NCBI RefSeq assembly: GCF_004299445.1
Contig: NZ_SCTC01000017.1
Span: forward strand, 51,867-115,866
Direction: 5' to 3'
DNA: 64,000 nucleotides
DNA from: Phenylobacterium sp.
GTDB taxonomy: Bacteria > Pseudomonadota > Alphaproteobacteria > Caulobacterales > Caulobacteraceae
Shown in pieces: positions 55,532-64,000 of this stretch. The first letter of the stretch is position 1. Every line of letters starts with the position of its first letter. A program made the position numbers and the translations under genes. The notes beneath the pieces were generated by a model. It ran no database searches and was not told where the DNA came from. It saw nothing but the letters and a program-made list of their open reading frames with translations.

Positions 55532-56404
55532 CTAGACCCCGTTGGCCTTGAAGAAGGCCAGCATCTTGGCCCAGGCGTCGGTCGCAGCCTCCTTGTTGTA
55601 TGAGGGGCGGTAGTCCGCGTGGAAGCCATGCTGGGCGCCAGGGTAGACGGTGATGCTGCTCTTCGTCTTGCCGGCCGCCTTCAGCGCCGCCTGCATCTTC
55701 TCGACGTCGCTCAGCGGGATGCCGCTGTCCTTCTCGGCATAAAGGCCGAGCACCGGCGCCTTGAGCTCGCCGACGAGGTCCAGCGGGTTCTTGTTGCTGG
55801 CGTCATTGGGCGACATGCCGCCGGATAGGCGACCGTACCAGGCCACCCCGCACTTGAACTCCGCGAACCGCGCCACGCCCTCCCAGGTCACCGCTCCACC
55901 CCAGCAGTAGCCGGTAATGGCGATGCGCTTGGTGTCCGCGAACTTCTGAGCCTTCAGCCAGGCCAGTGCGGCGCCGATGTCGCCGGTCACCTGGGCGTCG
56001 GTTGCGGTGGCGACGATCTTCATGATCGCCGGGAAGTCAGTCATCGTCGACGGATCGCCGGCCCGGACGAAGAAGTCGGGGGCGATGGTGACGTAGCCCG
56101 CCTTGGCCAGCCGGCGCGCCGTGTCGCGGATGTATTCGTGCAGGCCGAAGATCTCGGAGATCAGCACGACGCAGGGATGCTTCCCGGCCTTGGCCGGCCG
56201 GGCCACGAAGGCTGGGATTTCGCGGTCGGGCGCCTTGATCTGGACCGTCTCGGTCACGAGGCCGGCGCCGTCGGTCTTCACCGGCTGGGCCTCGGCCGAC
56301 CAGGCGGCCAGCGCATAGCCGCCGGTCAGCGCCAGGGTCAGCCCGCGCCGCGACAGGTGCAGGTCTTGCGGCTGGGTGCCATCGGGGCGGGTCAGGGTGA
56401 CCAT
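55532..56404 (-). CDS. Exported dienelactone hydrolase family protein (Tat-type signal)
   Basis: A 290-residue hydrolase. The N-terminus has a twin-arginine-like motif (LSRRGLTLALTGGYALAAWSA). The hydrolase domain has LISEIFGLHEYIRDTARRLAKAGY, the nucleophile Cys in ITGYCWGGA, Asp in YAEKDSGIP and His in GAQHGFHADYRPSYN. The export signal sets it apart from the cytoplasmic DLH at 34.0 kb. Substrate unknown. Confidence 0.9.
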   Translation of the reverse strand: MVTLTRPDGTQPQDLHLSRRGLTLALTGGYALAAWSAEAQPVKTDGAGLVTETVQIKAPDREIPAFVARPAKAGKHPCVVLISEIFGLHEYIRDTARRLAKAGYVTIAPDFFVRAGDPSTMTDFPAIMKIVATATDAQVTGDIGAALAWLKAQKFADTKRIAITGYCWGGAVTWEGVARFAEFKCGVAWYGRLSGGMSPNDASNKNPLDLVGELKAPVLGLYAEKDSGIPLSDVEKMQAALKAAGKTKSSITVYPGAQHGFHADYRPSYNKEAATDAWAKMLAFFKANGV

Positions 56405-56483
56405 GGGCGGTTTCCTCGGACGTCGGTTGCGGTGATGTTGTGGACCGCAACCGAAGCACAGCGCCGCTGGACGTCAACCGCCC

Positions 56484-56972
56484 ATGCCTCCCGCACGCAT
56501 GAATCCACTCGCGCTGAGATGGCTGACGGCGGCTGAGCAGGCGCTTGTGCGGCAGGTCTTCGGCGCAGGGATCCGGCCCGAGCGGGTGCGGATCCTGGCT
56601 CAGCCGGTCTTTCCCCGCCCCTTCACGCCGGGATCGGCCGGCATCGTCTATCCAGTGGCGCAGTCGTTGACCGACTTTTCGCAGGGGCGCCTGTCCGATC
56701 AGGCCACTTTTATCCACGAGATGACCCACGTCTGGCAGGCTCAACGGGGCGTGATCCTGCCGCTGGCCAAGCTGCGCGCCGGCGACAGCGAGGCGGCCTA
56801 TCGCTACGATCTGGACCGCCAGGCGTTTCCCGAAATGAACATCGAGCAGCAGGCCAGCCTGGTCGAGCATCACTTCGTTCTGCAGCGGCAGGATGAGCTT
56901 TTGACAGGGCGCAAACCGCCGTTCGCCTCGCAGCGCTATGAAGCCCTGAGGAGCTGGTGGTTCACGCCGTGA
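56484..56972 (+). CDS. Small HExxH protein (vgr-related / DUF4157-like)
   Basis: A 162-residue protein with a zinc-metalloprotease-like motif HEMTH (about 78-82) in DQATFIHEMTHVWQAQRG. After it come EAAYRYDL and NIEQQASLVEHHF, where a third ligand could lie. No signal peptide or membrane helix. Alphaproteobacterial homologues are often labelled vgr-related, though no type VI genes are nearby. ATG 56499 is an alternative start. Activity is not established. Confidence 0.78.
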   Translation: MPPARMNPLALRWLTAAEQALVRQVFGAGIRPERVRILAQPVFPRPFTPGSAGIVYPVAQSLTDFSQGRLSDQATFIHEMTHVWQAQRGVILPLAKLRAGDSEAAYRYDLDRQAFPEMNIEQQASLVEHHFVLQRQDELLTGRKPPFASQRYEALRSWWFTP

Positions 56973-57006
56973 CGGTTTGTCCCCACCGGGATTACGGACA
57001 TTCACC

Positions 57007-57034
57007 CTTGCAGCGGGCCCAACTTCTCCCATAT
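57007..57034 (+). promoter_or_regulatory. Sigma32-type heat-shock promoter of dnaK
   Basis: CTTGCAG at 57007-57013, 13 bases, then TCCCATAT at 57027-57034 closely matches the heat-shock consensus (CTTG... and CCCCATNT). It lies about 145 bases before the dnaK ATG. Heat induction of dnaKJ through sigma32 is established in Caulobacter. Confidence 0.8.
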
Positions 57035-57179
57035 CGGCTCTCGACTGCTGGGTTCCGTGAACGGAAAGCGGAACGGCAGCGGGACCTTAATCGAACCGGG
57101 GCCGTCGCTTTTCCTCGGGCGCTTCTCTAGAAGGCCCACCCGCGGCGTCCGCCAACATGGAGCGAGCAAGACTTAGGCT

Positions 57180-59096
<1,917 letters not shown>

Positions 59097-59116
59097 GACA
59101 ACGGCGTGACAACGCG

Positions 59117-59160
59117 CCCCATGGCCCGCGACCGCAGAGTGCGATCAAACGGTCATGGGG
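59117..59160. promoter_or_regulatory. Stem-loop in the dnaK-dnaJ gap
   Basis: CCCCATG (59117-59123) pairs with CATGGGG (59154-59160), and an inner ACCG/CGGT pair can extend the structure. It lies 20 bases after dnaK. It may be a partial terminator or a processing site that sets the dnaK:dnaJ ratio. A CTTGCAG sequence at 59213-59219 hints at a further promoter, but no good -10 follows. Confidence 0.45.
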
Positions 59161-59277
59161 ACGTCGCTGCCGCTTTCGCGGGACTAGAGGCCTCCGTCCG
59201 CTCGGTGTAAGCCTTGCAGCCGGGCGGGGGCCCACCCACTTCAATCACAACAGTTGTTTCGAGCGCCTGACGTTTTC

Positions 59278-60441
59278 ATGCGGGACTATTACGAGATCCT
59301 GGGCGTGGACCGCGGCTGCGATGACAGCGCGCTGAAAGCCGCCTTCCGCAAGATGGCCATGGAGCACCATCCTGACCGCAATGGCGGTTGCGAGGAGGCG
59401 TCCGGCCGGTTCAAGGAAGTCAACGAGGCCTATTCGATCCTGTCGGATCCCCAGAAGCGGGCGGCCTACGACCGTTTCGGCCATGCCGGCGTGAACGGCC
59501 AGGGCGGGATGGGCGGCGGCAACGGCCAGTTCCACGACGTCCACGACATCTTCAACGAGGTGTTTGGCGACGTCTTCGGTGACATGTTCGGCGGCCGCGG
59601 CGGCCGCCAGCAGCGCGGCGGCCCGGCCCGCGGCAACGATCTCCGCTACGACCTGGAGATCACCCTCGAGCAGGCGTACGCCGGCGCCGAGGTTGAGCTC
59701 ACGGTGCCCGCGACGCTGACGTGCGAGACCTGCGAGGGTTCGGGCGCCAAGCCCGGCACCAGCCCCACCCAGTGCACCACCTGCCATGGCGCCGGCCGCG
59801 TGCGCGCCAGCCAGGGCTTCTTCTCGATCGAGCGCGCCTGTCCCCGCTGCGGCGGTTCGGGCCGGATGGTGGTGGATCCCTGCACCGACTGTCGGGGCCA
59901 GGGCCAGATCCGCAAGAACCGCACGCTGGCGGTTCGCGTTCCGGCCGGCGTCGACGACGGCGCGCGCATCCGTCTGGCCGGAGAAGGCGATGCGGGTCAG
60001 CGCGGCGGCCCGCGCGGCGACCTCTACATCTTCGTGTCGGTGGCCCCGCACGAGCTGTTCGAGCGCGATGGCCTCGACCTGCTCTGCACGGTGCCTGTGC
60101 CCATGTGCGCCGCCGCCCTGGGCGGCCAGATCGAGGCCCCCTGCCTGATGGGCGGCGAGAACTGCGACGGGAACTGCAAGATCGAGGTCCAGGTGCCGGA
60201 AGGCGCCCAGACCGGCCGCACCGTACGCGTGAAAGGCCGCGGCATGCCGTCGCTGCGCGGACGCGAGCGTGGCGACCTGGTGGTCGAGCTGTTCGTGGAA
60301 ACGCCGACCAAGCTCACGGCCCGCCAGAAGGAGCTGATGCGCGAGATCGCCGACCTGTGCAGCGAGCAGCAGCACCCGAAGGCCGCGGGCTTCATGGGCA
60401 AGGCCAAGCGCTTCTGGAGCGCGGCGACGAAGTCGGCGTAA
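59278..60441 (+). CDS. dnaJ: Co-chaperone DnaJ (Hsp40)
   Basis: Stimulates DnaK ATPase and delivers substrates. The 387-residue protein has the J domain (MRDYYEILGVDRGC..., HPD in EHHPDRNGG), the G/F-rich linker and four zinc-binding repeats (CETCEGSG, CTTCHGAG, CPRCGGSG, CTDCRGQG). The C-terminal domains follow. ATG 59278 is preferred over 59254 because the J domain starts directly there. Type I DnaJ of usual length. Confidence 0.97.
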   Translation: MRDYYEILGVDRGCDDSALKAAFRKMAMEHHPDRNGGCEEASGRFKEVNEAYSILSDPQKRAAYDRFGHAGVNGQGGMGGGNGQFHDVHDIFNEVFGDVFGDMFGGRGGRQQRGGPARGNDLRYDLEITLEQAYAGAEVELTVPATLTCETCEGSGAKPGTSPTQCTTCHGAGRVRASQGFFSIERACPRCGGSGRMVVDPCTDCRGQGQIRKNRTLAVRVPAGVDDGARIRLAGEGDAGQRGGPRGDLYIFVSVAPHELFERDGLDLLCTVPVPMCAAALGGQIEAPCLMGGENCDGNCKIEVQVPEGAQTGRTVRVKGRGMPSLRGRERGDLVVELFVETPTKLTARQKELMREIADLCSEQQHPKAAGFMGKAKRFWSAATKSA

Positions 60442-60471
60442 CGTCCCACCCCATCAAGGGAGGGAGGGCCG

Positions 60472-62388
60472 TCACCTCTTCGGCCTGAGCGCCACCAGCA
60501 CGTTGCCGCCGGCCTGGCCGAAGCTGGCGTAGCCCGAGTTCACGAACACCATGCCGTCGCCCGCGAACAGACCGGCCGCGTCGATGGAGCCGCCGGCCCC
60601 CGGGATCTTGTTGACCGGCTGGTAGGCCGTGGCTGCAGTGTCGACCATGTGCAGCACCTTGCCGGTGGCCGCCTCGAACACCCACAGCCGTCCGTCCAGT
60701 GATCCGGCCAACAGCGCCCCGTCGATCACCAGCGGCGCGGCCGACAGGCCATGGCGGCCGCCGCAGACGGTGGTGAGCCGTGCGCGCGCGCCCGTGCAAT
60801 CCGGCGCGGATCGCCACTGCCAGGCCACCTTGCCGGTGGCGACGTCGACGGCGTGCATGCCGGCGGCGGATTGGTCCTTGGGCACGTTGGGGTCGCTGAT
60901 CGGGGCGAAGACGCGCACGCCATCCGTGGCGATGCCCCAGTGCACGCCGCCCAGGGGCGTGCCCTTGCCGAACTGCTGGCGCCACAAAACCTTGCCTGTG
61001 GCGGGGTCCAGCGCCCAGACGTCGCCCGACTTCTGTCCGCCGAGGATCACGTCCTTCCCCTTCTTGCCGCGGAAGATGAGCGGCCCAGCGCCGAAGTCGT
61101 GATCGAGTAGCACGCTGCCCTCGCCCGCGAAGTAGCAGTTCGGACCCACCGGACGGCCTTGCGCCGTCGGCGAGCCCACCGGGCAGCTCATGTTCCAGAC
61201 ATCGTTGGCCAGCGCCTGGAAGACCCACTTCTCCTTGCCGGTCGCCAGGTCCATGGCGACGATGGCGTCCGAGGTCTTGGTGGCCGGCGGCGAGGTGTTC
61301 TCCCCCGTCGAGGCGTAGACCGTCCCCGTCTTCACATCGACCGAAGGCGACGACCAGACCGGCGCGCCGGACGGCCCATACGCCGCGGCGCCCGCACTGG
61401 TCTTGCGGCCCAGCGGCTTGGCGTCCTCCATCGTGTGCCAGGTCCACAGCACCTTGCCGTCCCTGGCGTCCACCGCCGCCACGGCGCCATGCCCTTTGCA
61501 GCACTCGTAGACCGGACGCATGGCCGCGCCGACATCGCTGCCCGAGATCGGCACTATGATCTTGCCGTCGTGGATCAGGGCCGAGCCCGACAGCGGCGCG
61601 GTTTTGTCGTGGCGCGGGTCGGCGCGCCACAGGATCTTGCCCGTGGCCGCGTCCAGGGCGATCAGGTTGCCGCTGGCTTCGCTGCCCACCAGGCCCATCG
61701 GCCCGCCCTTGCCCAGCGGGCCATAGGCCAGGCTGTTCCTCACCTGCGACGGCGTGGCGGTCGCCCACTTCACGCACCCGGTCTTGGTGTCCAGCGCGAC
61801 GACGTGGCCGGCCTGTCCGGCGGGATAGAAGACCGTCGAACCCACCACCACGCCCGAGCCCCGCAGGCCCGAGGTGCGCGGCATGGCGAAGGTCCACGCC
61901 ACCTCCAGCTTGGCCAGGTCGGCCTTCTTGAGCCCCGCCTGGGCGGCGCTCATCCGCCGGCTGTTGTCATGATCGACGCCAAAACTGGTCTGAGCGGCCT
62001 TGGCCGACAGGTCGACGGTCTTGTCGGCGCAGCGGTTTCCATCGAGCCAGGCCGTGCCGATCGGCGCCTCGGGCTTGGCCAGATAGGCGACGACGGCCCG
62101 CAGCTGCTCGCGGTCCAGTCCGTCGCCCACCGGCTTCATCACGCCAGTGGTCAGCGCGGCGTTCAGGGTCTGGGCGCTCATGGTCCGCAGAGACCCCACG
62201 GGCGCGGCGCGGCTGCCGGCCTCCGGCGCGTTGTGGCAGGCGGCGCAGAAGGCGTCGTAGACCGCTTTGCCGGGATGCGGCGGCTCGTCCGGCGCCTGCG
62301 CCTGGGCCAGGCCGCCCAGCCCGAAGCCCGTGATCGCCAGGGCCGCCACGACCGCGCCGCCCCCTGCCAGATGCTTCCAGAGACCCAT
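60472..62388 (-). CDS. Cytochrome c / PQQ-binding beta-propeller dehydrogenase (polyvinyl-alcohol dehydrogenase-like)
   Basis: A 638-residue exported protein. After a signal segment (residues about 8-30) comes a small cytochrome c domain with CAACH at 48-52 and a likely Met ligand at 84. A PQQ-type eight-blade propeller follows with repeated VALDTKTG..., ALDAATGKILWR, DARDGKVLWTW tryptophan-docking-like units. A vicinal Cys pair (YECCKG) is present. This layout is that of PVA dehydrogenases. The true alcohol substrate is unknown. No PQQ synthesis genes are in the window. Confidence 0.88.
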   Translation of the reverse strand: MGLWKHLAGGGAVVAALAITGFGLGGLAQAQAPDEPPHPGKAVYDAFCAACHNAPEAGSRAAPVGSLRTMSAQTLNAALTTGVMKPVGDGLDREQLRAVVAYLAKPEAPIGTAWLDGNRCADKTVDLSAKAAQTSFGVDHDNSRRMSAAQAGLKKADLAKLEVAWTFAMPRTSGLRGSGVVVGSTVFYPAGQAGHVVALDTKTGCVKWATATPSQVRNSLAYGPLGKGGPMGLVGSEASGNLIALDAATGKILWRADPRHDKTAPLSGSALIHDGKIIVPISGSDVGAAMRPVYECCKGHGAVAAVDARDGKVLWTWHTMEDAKPLGRKTSAGAAAYGPSGAPVWSSPSVDVKTGTVYASTGENTSPPATKTSDAIVAMDLATGKEKWVFQALANDVWNMSCPVGSPTAQGRPVGPNCYFAGEGSVLLDHDFGAGPLIFRGKKGKDVILGGQKSGDVWALDPATGKVLWRQQFGKGTPLGGVHWGIATDGVRVFAPISDPNVPKDQSAAGMHAVDVATGKVAWQWRSAPDCTGARARLTTVCGGRHGLSAAPLVIDGALLAGSLDGRLWVFEAATGKVLHMVDTAATAYQPVNKIPGAGGSIDAAGLFAGDGMVFVNSGYASFGQAGGNVLVALRPKR

Positions 62389-62541
62389 GCGTTTCCCCCG
62401 CGGCCGTACCAGTCCTTCGACCGTGTTCTGGCGCGGAACCTAACCCCTTCGGGCCCGCGCGCGAATTGCCTCACTGAAATCCGGTACAGCCGGTTTGCGG
62501 CCGGCCGTCCTTTCCGCTAGAGACACCGCTCCGCTGAAGAC

Positions 62542-62618
62542 GCACCCGTAGCTCAGCTGGATAGAGCGTTGCCCTCCGAAGGCAAAGGTCACACGTTCGA
62601 ATCGTGTCGGGTGCGCCA
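62542..62618 (+). tRNA. tRNA-Arg (anticodon CCG), CCA encoded
   Basis: A full cloverleaf: acceptor GCACCCG/CGGGTGC, D arm with AGCTGGATA, anticodon stem TTGCC/GGCAA with loop CTCCGAA, and T arm ACACG-TTCGAAT-CGTGT. Discriminator G and CCA follow. CCG reads the CGG arginine codon, common in this GC-rich genome. No integrase or duplicated 3' end is seen nearby. Confidence 0.97.
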
Positions 62619-62694
62619 GCCGGTCCTTCCGGTTTCTATTGATTGACGCGCGCGGCGCCTGGCTAACCTCGTTCCGGCAACGAGGGAGCTGTGC

Positions 62695-63411
62695 GTGTCC
62701 GGGACAAAGGTCGCCTATTCGGCGGAAGGCATCGAATTCATCGGCACGGTGTTCGCGCCGGCGGGCTCCGGACCTGCGCCCGGCGTGCTGGTGGCCCATG
62801 AGTCGCCCGGGGTGACCGAGCACACGCTGGATGCGGCGCGCCGGCTGGCCGGAATGGGTTTCGTGGCGATGGCGACGGACTACCAGGGCGGGGGCCAGGT
62901 GGTGACCGATCGCGACGAGATGATGCGGCGCTTCCAGGCGTTTCTGGCCGACCCGGGCTCGATCCGGGCCCGGATGAGCGCGGCGCTCGAGGCGTTGAAG
63001 GCGCAGTCCCGGGTGGACTCCGGCCGGCTCGCGGCGGTCGGCTATTGCTACGGCGGCGCGGCGGCGATCGAGCTGGCGCGCAGCGGGGCCGACCTCAAGG
63101 CGGCGGTGGGTTATCACTCGACGCTGACGACGGCCCGGCCGCAGGACGCCACGCAGATCCGCTGCCCGGTGCTGGTCCACATCGGGGCCGACGACCCGGT
63201 CATTCCCGTCGAGCAGCGAACCGCCTTCCAGGCCGAGATGACGGCGGCCGGGGTTGACTGGCGGCTGGTGCTGTACGGCCGGACCGGCCACAGCTTCACC
63301 AATCCCGAGGCCGACGGTTGGGGCAGGCCCGGATTCGCGTACTCGGCGGCGGCTGACCGGCGATCATGGGTCGCGACGCAAGATCTCTTCGCCGAGGTCG
63401 GGCTCACCTGA
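62695..63411 (+). CDS. Dienelactone hydrolase family protein
   Basis: A 238-residue cytoplasmic alpha/beta hydrolase. It starts by GTG with GGGAG upstream. It has VLVAHESPGVTEHTLDAARRLA, the nucleophile Cys in AVGYCYGGAA, Asp in HIGADDPVIPVEQ and His in GRTGHSFTNPEADG. It is the third DLH-family gene of the window and differs clearly from the other two. It lies upstream of a TonB receptor, separated by hairpins. Confidence 0.91.
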   Translation: MSGTKVAYSAEGIEFIGTVFAPAGSGPAPGVLVAHESPGVTEHTLDAARRLAGMGFVAMATDYQGGGQVVTDRDEMMRRFQAFLADPGSIRARMSAALEALKAQSRVDSGRLAAVGYCYGGAAAIELARSGADLKAAVGYHSTLTTARPQDATQIRCPVLVHIGADDPVIPVEQRTAFQAEMTAAGVDWRLVLYGRTGHSFTNPEADGWGRPGFAYSAAADRRSWVATQDLFAEVGLT

Positions 63412-63416
63412 TTTCT

Positions 63417-63432
63417 GTTGCCGTCGGGCAAC
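63417..63432. terminator. Hairpin after DLH gene
   Basis: GTTGCC-GTCG-GGCAAC lies 6 bases after the stop. A second exact palindrome (TCGTCGCGCGACGA) follows near 63440. There is no strong T-run directly after the first stem. Together they probably separate DLH from the TonB-receptor transcript. Confidence 0.5.
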
Positions 63433-63552
63433 AATGTTCGCTCGTCGCGCGACGAACGGCACGTGCGGCCTGCCCTTGTGACGCTTTTTTGAATACCCCT
63501 GCCTCCGAACGAAGCAGCGCAACAAGCTGCGGTCGCGGAAGGAGTCCTCCCT

Positions 63553-64000
63553 ATGACTAACCGGAAGTTCGTGCTGACCGCACGAGCCAGCGCTCTCGCC
63601 TTGCTTATCGGCATCCCTGCGGTCCCGGCCTTTGCCGCTGACGACGCCACGGTGGAAGAGCTGGTCGTCACGGCGCGGAAGCGCGACGAACAGCTGATCG
63701 ACGTGCCGTTCTCGGTGGCCGCGCAGAGCGAGCAGGTGATGCGCAACCGCGGCGTCACCAACGTCGAGGAGTTGTCGCGTACGGTCGCCAGCTTCACCGT
63801 CCAGAACCTGGGCCCCGGCCAGAGCCAGGTCGCGATCCGCGGCATCTCGGCCGGCCAGATCGTCCGCGACCAGCCGGGCGTGAAGGAACAGGTCGGCGTC
63901 TACCTCGACGAATCGGTGATCTCGCTGTCGCTGTTCACCCCCGACCTCGACCTGTTCGACCTGAACCGCGTCGAAGTGCTTCGCGGCCCACAGGGCACGC
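63553..64000 (+). CDS. TonB-dependent receptor, N-terminal part (runs off window)
   Basis: Outer-membrane uptake receptor; substrate unknown. AAGGAG lies about ten bases before the ATG. A signal peptide (ALALLIGIPAVPAFA) is followed by a TonB-box-like VEELVVTARKRDEQLIDVPFSVA, then the plug domain (RNRGVTNVEELSRT, VAIRGISAGQ, DLFDLNRVEVLRGPQGT). This is the large Caulobacter-type receptor class. The barrel lies beyond base 64000. Confidence 0.92.
   Translation, partial: MTNRKFVLTARASALALLIGIPAVPAFAADDATVEELVVTARKRDEQLIDVPFSVAAQSEQVMRNRGVTNVEELSRTVASFTVQNLGPGQSQVAIRGISAGQIVRDQPGVKEQVGVYLDESVISLSLFTPDLDLFDLNRVEVLRGPQGT

Noticed and set aside
59213..59219. CTTGCAG before dnaJ as a second sigma32 promoter
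   Set aside because: No CCCCATNT-like -10 is found at the right distance.
62542..62618. tRNA-Arg as an integration site for a mobile element
   Set aside because: No integrase, no repeated tRNA 3' end and no composition change downstream.

Overview
The window is about 70% GC, densely coded DNA from an alphaproteobacterium of the order Caulobacterales (Caulobacter/Phenylobacterium type; genus not resolved). The main evidence is gene order. A ppsR(DUF299)-maf-aroE-coaE operon diverges from hemE-hemH-hemJ, which is the known setting of the Caulobacter chromosomal origin. About 5-12 kb further on lie mnmE, mnmG, rsmG, parA and parB, then holA, lptE, leuS, a DUF3576 lipoprotein, an NtrZ-like protein and a CenR-like regulator. 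Two parS sequences are visible. The window therefore appears to hold the replication origin and the centromere of the chromosome.

Layout. (1) 1-8.7 kb: the N-terminal part of a TonB-dependent receptor, a divergent HxlR regulator with a candidate operator, a caspase/Sel1 protein in a two-gene unit with a secreted SH3-domain protein, a membrane hybrid histidine kinase, a Caulobacter-type lipoprotein, a MAPEG protein and a KTSC protein. (2) 8.7-22.1 kb: metabolism and transport (argG, kup, an SDR, MarC, pyrF, DUF3500 with a HupE-like periplasmic stub, the SdhAF4 homologue, rsmB-rpe-heparinase, purH). (3) 22.1-24.3 kb: a palindromic repeat, a MerR regulator and an acyl-CoA-type regulator with ImmA/IrrE and DUF2083 domains. 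(4) 24.3-31.9 kb: origin region, heme genes and rho with a C-rich leader. (5) 31.9-41.0 kb: second copy of the palindromic repeat, GST, parS, quinone reductase and dienelactone hydrolase, DUF6489-mnmE, several GC-rich palindromes, second parS, mnmG-rsmG-parA-parB. (6) 41-51.4 kb: a secreted protein of unknown function, holA-lptE-leuS, DUF3576 lipoprotein, ntrZ-like gene, ThiE-like gene, YggS homologue, L,D-transpeptidase, cenR-like gene, xth. (7) 51.4-64 kb: lolA, a UvrB/C-motif protein, ftsK, a DLH protein, an HExxH protein, dnaK-dnaJ with a sigma32-type promoter, a cytochrome-c/PQQ dehydrogenase, tRNA-Arg(CCG), another DLH protein and the start of a second TonB-dependent receptor.

The core of the window works as a chromosome-maintenance region: origin with a CtrA box and DnaA-type boxes, ParAB-parS, FtsK, holA, and tRNA/rRNA modification genes. 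Envelope genes lie around it (lptE, lolA, cenR, ntrZ, L,D-transpeptidase). I found no CRISPR array, prophage, integrase, insertion sequence or rRNA gene. No clear new multi-gene system stands out. The observations most worth checking are the origin and parS sites, two families of covarying palindromic repeats, the caspase/SH3 pair and the truncated HupE-like protein.
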